The position numbers were made by a program, and so were the translations under genes. From Patella vulgata (taxonomy: Eukaryota; Mollusca; Gastropoda; Patellidae), in assembly GCF_932274485.2 (NCBI RefSeq), contig NC_065884.2, positions 39,265,540 to 39,329,539 on the forward strand: DNA of 64,000 bases, given 5' to 3'. Under the pieces are notes generated by a model. It had not been told where the DNA came from, did not search any database, and was given only the letters and a program-made list of their open reading frames with translations. This document shows, piece after piece, positions 55,919 through 64,000 of the stretch; within the stretch, counting starts at the first letter, position 1; the number at the start of each line of letters is the position of its first letter.

Positions 55919-58900
55919 TTAAATGAACCCAATTACATGTACTTTATATAAGCAATGTTTTTTTATTCATCGTTACTTTGAAATCACATTATTTTCATTG
56001 ATGATAAAAAGGTTGTATTTGTACCGAATCCAAAAAGTATGTTGTATGACATTGCATTATCTGTACCAATTATTTATTTGCAAACCAATATACAATGTTT
56101 ATTTCTACTCCAATATATTTGTTTCAACCCATGATAGTTTATTCACTCTTCTCACTTAAATACAAGAATAACACACGATTTAATTACTGAAACAAGTAAT
56201 GCTGGTAGATTATAATTTGATATTGTATACCATTTACTCTCTGTTAGATAAGGCGACGTGGTAATCTGTTAGATAAACATACATGGAAGTATATGTTAGA
56301 TAACTACAATTTATGATATATTTTAAACCAAGGAAGTGGCCTTTCTAAAAATAAAAAAAAATAAAGGAAAATATATTTCATACAATTGTTATACTGTTAC
56401 TGTTATCGTGAAGAAACATGATTGTTTATTTAATGTTGTTTATGACAAACATGTAATCATGTACATTTTTTAAATAAGAACAATTATGCTACATGTATGA
56501 ATAACTCTCAAAAATTATGTTTTCATCAATCCAAGTATTTTTTTATTTGTATTACTTGATTTATACTGAATAAAGATTACACAAACATACAAAATGGTGT
56601 TGGCTGTGTGACTGAATTCCTCGTTGAGAAGTGGTATCGGGTGTCCCATAGAGAAGAAGCAAACCCTCCTTGTGATACACTTGTGAACATTTTAAAAGAC
56701 CCATTTCGCTGTGTTCCAGAAAAATCCCCATTATAGCTAGTGCATTACATGGTTGTTGTTGGGGGAAAGGTGGGTCTTTTCTATTGGCAATGATTTACTT
56801 TTTATAGGCCCACATTGAAATGTGGTCGTATATTGTCGTCGCCCCCCTTTTGCTGTTAATATCCGATTGACTTTAAATTTATACGCAGTGTTTAAGGTCA
56901 TAAGACGAAGAAGCCTTTGATTTGCTCTGCCCAGGCAACGTTCCTGTGCTCCGATTGCCTTCAAATATGCACAGAATGTACCTTGGGATTCTAGCTATCA
57001 CATATTAAAAATAGAAGAGTGTTGGATTCCGAGAACGTTCAAAATAAATTCAAAACCCGCCCCCAACAATCAAAGGTTTTTTGCTTAAAAAATTGCCGTA
57101 TTTTATCGAATTTTTATTGTTCTTGATATCTGAGGATTTTTCTCAATTTAGTATGTGATAAATATCATCGCGGCGCAGCCAACCGCTAGAAATTCCAGAG
57201 ATTTGCACCACCGGAATGATGCCTCAGCAGTCAAAAAAGGTCAAAATAGGCGATTTCGGTTTCTAGTGTCGATACATCGTTACGGTCATTTTAAAAAATT
57301 GTCTTTTAAGGATAATGTGTATAGTACCAGTACCTATCACATACGGAAGAGGCGATAAAATCTCTTTGCATTTGCAATTTCAAAATTAATTAAAACCAAT
57401 ATTAAATTCCGAAAATCGTTTTTTTGCTAAAACTTTTTTTTTTTTAATCGGATCAAAATGGGAGTAAGGCACAGAGTCCGGGGTGGTAATGGGCGTATTG
57501 TGTCCAAATTTCATGGTTTTCGGACAATCGGTGCCGGTGTCACGGCGAAATTCCACTTTTTTCCCCTCATGGAAGCCGTAAATTGACTTGAAGCCAGGGT
57601 CCTTGAAGTTGTACAGCTGCACCCGGTGACCGATATTTATTTAACGGGGAATAAGTGATAATTCATATTATAGCAGTAAATAATTAAAATATTTCATAGG
57701 GATTATAATAATATCTATATCTTGTCTGGGTACAGGGTTAAAACCAATATTAAATTCCGAAAATCGTTTTTTTGCTACAACTCTTTTTTTTTAATGGGAT
57801 CAAAATGGGGGTAAGGCACAGAGTCCGGGGTGGTAATGGACGTATTGTGTCCAAATTTCATGGTTTTCGGACAATCGGTGCCGGTGTCACGGCGAAATTC
57901 CACTTTTTTCCCCTCATGGAAGCCGTAAATTGACTTAGAAAAAAAAAACGACGAAAGGCAGGTGACAAGAACAAACGACATGAACGAATGCAGGTATCAC
58001 CTTGAAATTTTCAGGGTACCTAGGTACCAACGTGAAAAGTTGCTCGCCGGAATTTAGTACTCATGGTACCTTTGGTTCCAGCGTAGCGCATGCGCGAAGT
58101 CAAATCCAGCTTAACTCGAAAACAACCTTGTCGGCACGGAAAACATCAAAGGAGAAATTCGAATAAAAAATGATACAATGATTTCACACAACAGGCCAGC
58201 TATTAGCCTCTCGATTGACAAGAGTTTCATCGCCCTCCATTCATTATAACCAATGTCATCGTGCCCTAAAGAATCAACAAATCAGCTTGCTTATCTCTGC
58301 TTACCCTAGGCGAAAAATGCTCATCTTTGAACTCAATCATGACATTGACCTAGTGAACGCCTACACCAAGTTTGAACATTCTAGCTTAATTAGAAGGAGA
58401 GTTCTTGTGTTCCAAAGTCCCGGCCCTTCAAATTGCTTCTATTTTTCATTTTCAATTCAAAATGGTGACCATCACGTGACCGAAATCAAAATTCTGATCC
58501 GATAGATTTTTAGGTATTCCTTCCAGGATTCCGAAAATATGACGCCCGAGTCTGTAAGTAAAATAGCAAAAAAGCCTTTTTGATTTTTCACGTTTAAAGA
58601 TGGTGGCACTTCCGGTTCGATCGACAAACTCCATATTTTGTGTACGAATCAGTAATTACTTGTCTAGTATCGAATTTTTTTTTTAGGTCATTCTGACCTA
58701 TATTTCGACGATTTTTTTGAAAACTTTGATCCTTAATTTCACCAAGGGGAGATAATTTAGAAAATTTTCAAGGACATCATTGAAGTCGCATTGGCAAGAT
58801 CTACTAACATTCTAAATTTCACGAAAATCGCACAACTATTAAAGAAGTTGTCAAATTGGTAATAACTTCCGGTTCGAAATGACAGCGACGAATTTTCGAA

Positions 58901-59233
58901 ATGCCAAAATCCGAAATTGCAGATTTGAAGTAAATGTTTCAAGATACTCAAAGAAAAAAGAATTAGTAAAATAGGTCAAATAGTCACAAAGTTACAGCAT
59001 TGTAGGTCAAATGCATTCCTTCGTAAAATTCGGTGATTTCGGATTCGTAAAACGTTTTGAAAATATATTTAATCAACAGCCACCACCCATTTTTGGGGGG
59101 ATAGGTAAAAGTTTCAGAACGATCCTATGGTTAGATTCTGAGAAATCCGATTTGTGGACAAAACACAAAAAAAAAATAACAATAATAATCTTAACAGAAA
59201 CAATAAGCTTTCATATGTAATATGAAAGCTTAA
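55919..59233 (+). repeat. Array 2, unit F (3.3 kb), 5' end missing
   Basis: Joins unit E's last hairpin directly to ATTAAATGAACCCAATTACA, so about 235 bp including the 5' hairpin are absent. Otherwise near-identical to D and E. It ends with one 48-bp tail hairpin (59186-59233). Confidence 0.88.
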
Positions 59234-60599
59234 CTAGATCTGCATAGCAGATATCAAAGCTTTCATATAAACTTCAAAAGGGGTTATTAGAATCTATGAA
59301 TCAACAACCACTCTGACGGAAGATATTCTCTGGGCTAAAAAATCTTTTTTCTCTCAGCTATGAGAGATACGTAGAATTAAACCGGCCCAGAGCCGACCGT
59401 GTTGATACGAAGCCGCTTATTTGACATTGACACATAACTGAAGGTGAATAGGCCTACCCGTCCAGTTAATACAATGGGCAATCTCACATCGGTCCACTAA
59501 AGAGAGGCACATGCTAGTCGCCCCCTACTTCCCCAAGACATTTAGTCCAAACCTTGACTCTCATACATATAAACCATTTGGTACTACATGTACATGTATT
59601 TCGTACTTATATCATATTAAACCCCTCGGCCGCCATGTTGAATCACACAGTATTTAACGTTCTATATCCTAACATCTTTATGAAATCAACGACAAATCTA
59701 AACTTGGGCACTCCAACCATTTTTATTTTTACATCATTCAGTTTTTTTTAAATAAGTAATTCTATCACAAATTATAGTGAAGACTGGACCACTAAACTAG
59801 TTACCCATCAGTTTTTCTTTGTGTTAATGCGTTCTACATTTTCAAAGCAATGATTCTTATAATGTGCGAGCCGCCATGACACCGGCGGATATTATAACTT
59901 CGATAGGCGAGAAACTTCAGGTAGCAGTTGGGTTTCATCAAATCATATAATTATGCGGTACGGCTTCACCTTTATTTCAATGGGAATTGGTTTATTATAT
60001 GTGCAGTGCAGTTTTAGGTCAGTTTATGTGTAAATTAAGGGAGCTATACATAGGCCAGTAACCTTTTTGTAGTCATTTGACTAAAAAAAACTTGCGGAAA
60101 GGAACTCCGTAGGACAAGCCACTACTGTGGCAGGAGTAAGGCGGAAGACATCAGTAGTGGAACCATTTCTAAGTTAATCCCGAAGTGCGTTGCTATTGTA
60201 AGAATATATAAAATCGGGTTTCCGTTCCGCTTTTTTTTTGCTGTAGTTTGAGTAATGAGTTAGAGCGTATATTTTGTAGTCAAAAAATCATTGCAAATAG
60301 AAGACCTCATCCCCACCACCACCAACCTGTAATACACTTGCTAGCTTGTGTATTTCCATATTCCATTTCCGAGAGATAGATAGAGAACACGCGAAATATA
60401 AAGTGATTTTTCTTACAATCAGGGACCATAATTCATGAAGTTACGATTCGATATGCGCAAATATCGAAAGGAACCATATCTTTGGGTTATAAACATGCAT
60501 GTCAAGTTTCATCAAAATCTTTCACTGTGAAAAACCGGGGCTAAGTCATCTGAAATCAAACAAATTTTACAATGTAGGTAGTGAAAACAAAATGTTATG

Positions 60600-61045
60600 T
60601 TAAGCGTTGTTCGAGGGTGGGGTGGGTGCATAAAATTCCAAATGCAAAGGGTTATTTTTCGTGCACGCCAATATGCACACAGGATTTCGATTTTTCGTCC
60701 TACCTAAAAAACTGCACGCAAAGTTAGTTGTCGGGCCTTCGGTCAAGAACCACAGACAAAGGGAGAGAACGGGGACCTCTGTTTTGCATACCATCCAAGC
60801 GACTAGGCACTAATCCTTGTACCATGGACGATGGGACGGGCGTTTTTCGTCCCATCGAAACGACTAGACACAGATCCTTGCTAGGCCTTCCATACTTCAC
60901 CACTGCCAACGGGGAACCACTTTGACCTCGGGTTTTCGTACCATCCAAACGACTAGACACTAATCCTTGCAAGGCCTTCCGTTCTGCAGCAAATGAGCCA
61001 CGCTGGCCTCGTTTTGTCGTAACATACAAACGACTAGACAATGTT
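60600..61045 (+). repeat. Conserved repeat block in unit G
   Basis: Near-identical copy of the block at 39965-40410, with a few substitutions such as GACGATGGGACGG for GACGAGGGGACGG. Confidence 0.7.
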
Positions 61046-62230
61046 TCATAATTTAGTCATGTTCGCGTGGGTGGGTTGGCAGCAGAATTGATATGTACAT
61101 GATAGTGACACGAGGAGGGGGGGGGGGGCGGGGTGTACACAAATCACACAAATCAGAGCTTTGTAATACACGCATATACTTGATATACTAAATACACAAA
61201 TGGCTGAATTTCGAGACATTTCTGGCACTCTTTTATCACATAATGAGAACACTGCATTAATTTCTATATATCAATAAAATATGCCTCAGACCCATTGTTT
61301 ATTTTTAAATTTGAATTAGACTCGTAACAAAATATATTTTCTGGCAACAAATAGCATATAAATAAAACTAGATTTACTTTCTGATTATTTTTTTTAAATG
61401 AAATCATTCCAGGGCTTTTATTGACATTTCAGAAAATGTAGAGTTGGTCCCATGCACTTGAGGCCAAGGTCCTTGAAGTTGTACAGCTGCACCCGGTGAC
61501 CGATATTTATTTAACGGGGAATAAGTGATAATTCATATTATAACAGTAAATAATTAAAATATCCCATAGGGATTATAATAATATGTATATCATGTAGGTG
61601 TGCATGTAGGTTAAAATTGTGACCTCTGTAAATAGGCCCGTTCCTTGCATTTAGTTTTAGAGTTAGGAGTGCTAAAATTGAGAGAGCGAAATGGGGTTGA
61701 TCGACCACTCGACACAAACTAGGTCATTTCGGGACTAACGTATGGTTCAATTTTATTTCAATAATTCGCTTGCGCGTAGGGGTCTAGCAGTGGGGGGAAA
61801 CCGGGTGATCCTGAAAAAATACACAGGTTGGACGGGCGACCTACTCCTTGTCACGTACGGAAAGATACCCCAGCAGTCAAAATAGGTCAAAATAGGCGAT
61901 TTCGGTTTCTAGTGTCGATGCATCGTTACGGTCAGTTTAAAAAATTGTCTTTTAAGGATAATGTGTATAGTACCAATACCTATCACATACGGAAGAGGCG
62001 ATAAAATCTCTTTGCATTTCCAATTTCAAAATTAATTAAAACCAATATTAAATTCCGAAAACCGTTTTTTTGCTAAAACTCTTTTCTTTTTAATGTGATC
62101 AAAATGGGGGTAAAGCACAGAGTCAGGGGTGGTAATGGGCGTATTGTGTCCTAATTTCATGGTTTTCGGACAATCGGTGCCGGTGTCACGGCGAAATTCC
62201 ACTTTTTTCCCCTCATGGAAGCCGTAAATT

Positions 62231-62421
62231 GACGCAAGGAGTAGGGTCGCCTGTCCAACCTTGTGGGTTTTCGCCGGGTCCTCCGGTTTCCTCCCACTGC
62301 TAAAGACCCCTACGCGCAAGCGAATTATTGAAATAAAATTAAACCATATGTTGGTCCCGAAATGACCTAGTTTGTGTCGAGTGGACGTTAAACCCCATTT
62401 CTCTCTCTCTCTCTCTCTCTC
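62231..62421 (+). mobile_element. 5'-truncated SINE in unit G
   Basis: Same SINE and same CCGTAAATTGAC flanks as in units A and B, at the same place in the unit. Confidence 0.8.
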
Positions 62422-63892
62422 CGTAAATTGACTTGAGGCCAGTGTCCTTTAAGTTGTACAGCGGCACCAGGTGACCGATATTTATTTAACGGGGAATAAG
62501 TGATAATTCATATTATAGCAGTAAATAATTAAAATATTTCATAGGGATTATAATAATATATCATGTCTGGGTATTACAGGGTTAAAACAATATTAAATTC
62601 CGAAAATCGTTTTTTTGCTAAAACTCTTTTTTTTTAATGGGATCAAAATGGGGGTAAAGCACAGAGTCCGGGGTGGTAATGGGCGTATTGTGTCCAAATT
62701 TCATGGTTTTCGGACAATCGGTGCCGGTGTCACGGCGAAATTCCACTTTTTTCCCCTCCTGGAAGCCGTAAATTGACTTAGAAAAAAAAACGACGAAAGG
62801 CAGGTGACAAGAACAAACGACTTGAACGAATGCAGGTATCACCTTGAAATTTTCAGGGTGCCTAGGTACCAACGTGAAAAGTTGTTCGCCGGAATTTAGT
62901 ACTCATGGTACCGTTGGTTCCTGTGTAGCGCATGCGCGAAATCAAAACCAGCTAAACTCGAAAACAACCTTGTCGGCACGGAAAACATCAAAGGAGAAAT
63001 TCGAATTTTTGAAATATTCAAATACCAAACATTCGACCATGATCCAGGCTATCCTCAAATGTATTAATTTCGGTAATAGGAGACAGATTCTCTAAGCCAC
63101 GACCAATTGTGTATGTTTTCAAGCCCATAAATGTGGATTTTTCACTAATTTTCATTTTCATTTCAAAATGGCGTCCATCAGTTGACCTAAATCAAAATTC
63201 TAAACCGATAGATTTTTAGGCTTTCCTTCAAGCATTCAGAAAATGTAACTCTTATGTCTTTAAGTAAAATATTGCAAAAGCCGTATGGACTTTTCACATT
63301 TTGAGATGGTGGCACTTCCGGTTTGCTCGACAAACTCCATATTTTGTGTACTCATCAGTACTGTCTTAGCTAGTACAGAAAAAAAATTTCAAGGCAATCT
63401 GACCTATATTTCGTCGATTTTTTTGAAAACTTTGATCCTTAATTTCACCAAGGGGAGATAATTTAGAAAATTTCCAAGGACATCATTGAAGTCGCATTGG
63501 CAAGGTCTACTAACATTCTAAATTTCACGAAAATCGCACAACTATTAAAGAAGTTGTCAAATTGGTAATAACTTCCGGTTCGAAATGACAGCGACGAATT
63601 TTCGAAATGCCGAAATCCGAAATTGCAGATTTGAAGTAAATGTTTCAAGATACTCAAAGAAAAAAAATTAGTAAAATAGGTCAAATAGTCACAGAGTTAC
63701 AGCATTGTAGGTCAAATGCATTCCTTCGTAAAATTCGGTGATTTCGGATTCGTAAAACGTTTTGAAAATATATTTAATCAACAGCCACCACCCATTTTTG
63801 GGGGGATAGGTAAAAGTTTCAGAACGATCCTATGGTTAGATTCTGAGAAATCCGATTTGTGGACAAAACACAAAAAAAAAATAACAATAATA

Positions 63893-63990
63893 ATCTTAAC
63901 AGAAACAATAAGCTTTCATATGTAATATGAAAGCTTAATAATCTTAACAGAAACAATAAGCTTTCATATGTAATATGAAAGCTTAATAAT
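63893..63990 (+). repeat. Tail hairpin repeats of unit G (2 x 48 bp)
   Basis: Two copies of the AAGCTTTCATAT-GTA-ATATGAAAGCTT hairpin following AATCTTAACAGAAACAAT. Identical in form to the tails of units E and F. Confidence 0.9.
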
Positions 63991-64000
63991 GACTTTATTT

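Larger units (their letters stand above)
59234..63990 (+). repeat. Array 2, unit G (4.76 kb)
   Basis: Starts CTAGATCTGCATAGCAGATA. Near-identical to unit B, with a single copy of the 120-bp stretch. Contains the conserved block (60600-61045), an antisense SINE fragment (about 61690-61855), a SINE (62231-62421) and two AATCGGTGCCGG modules. It ends with two 48-bp tail hairpins, after which TGACTTTATTT reaches the window edge. Confidence 0.88.

Overview
The window is animal nuclear DNA, most likely from a mollusc (low confidence; bivalve or gastropod). The reasons are an AT-rich background, GT-AG introns, tRNA-derived SINEs with a long shared tail, Tc1/mariner, CR1/L2-like, Penelope-like and TTAA-flanked elements, and no bacterial gene organisation. 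The only host gene I could establish is a three-exon tautomerase gene of the MIF/D-DT (macrophage migration inhibitory factor) family on the minus strand, 25573 down to 19040. Its coding exons of 108, 173 and 49 nt align without gaps to the MIF fold and use canonical splice sites. Nearly everything else is repeat-derived.

Layout. 1-7000: a 3.76-kb foldback element (739-4496) with a GAATTCC-rich minisatellite, plus two inverted copies of a 0.49-kb TTAA-flanked MITE, then plain AT-rich DNA. 7434-17270: array 1, three head-to-tail copies of an unnamed non-coding element; the third is split by a decayed LINE whose ORF2 runs about 11543-14911. 17280-22820: several inverted-repeat elements and a dead Tc1 transposon, most of them in or just downstream of the MIF-like gene. 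25570-34500: intergenic DNA holding a Penelope-like endonuclease relic split by nested elements, a deleted Tc1/mariner, small MITEs, a relic of an uncharacterised metazoan protein, and a Penelope-like N-terminal relic. 34560 to the end: array 2, seven head-to-tail units of 3.3-5.5 kb.

The most unusual feature is the architecture shared by arrays 1 and 2, whose sequences are otherwise largely different. Units begin after AA with CTAGA and a small hairpin with a 3-nt loop. They end in an A/T-rich (AATAAT-like) tail that often carries short hairpin repeats. In each array the stem of the tail hairpin repeats the sequence lying just inside the 5' hairpin. Copies sit head to tail in one orientation, and the number of tail repeats varies from none to four. 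No transposase is present in the units, so they look like non-autonomous elements, possibly moved by a single-strand (HUH-type) or template-switching mechanism. This is inference. Near-identity of several array-2 units means recent amplification, homogenisation or an assembly artefact must be separated by long reads.
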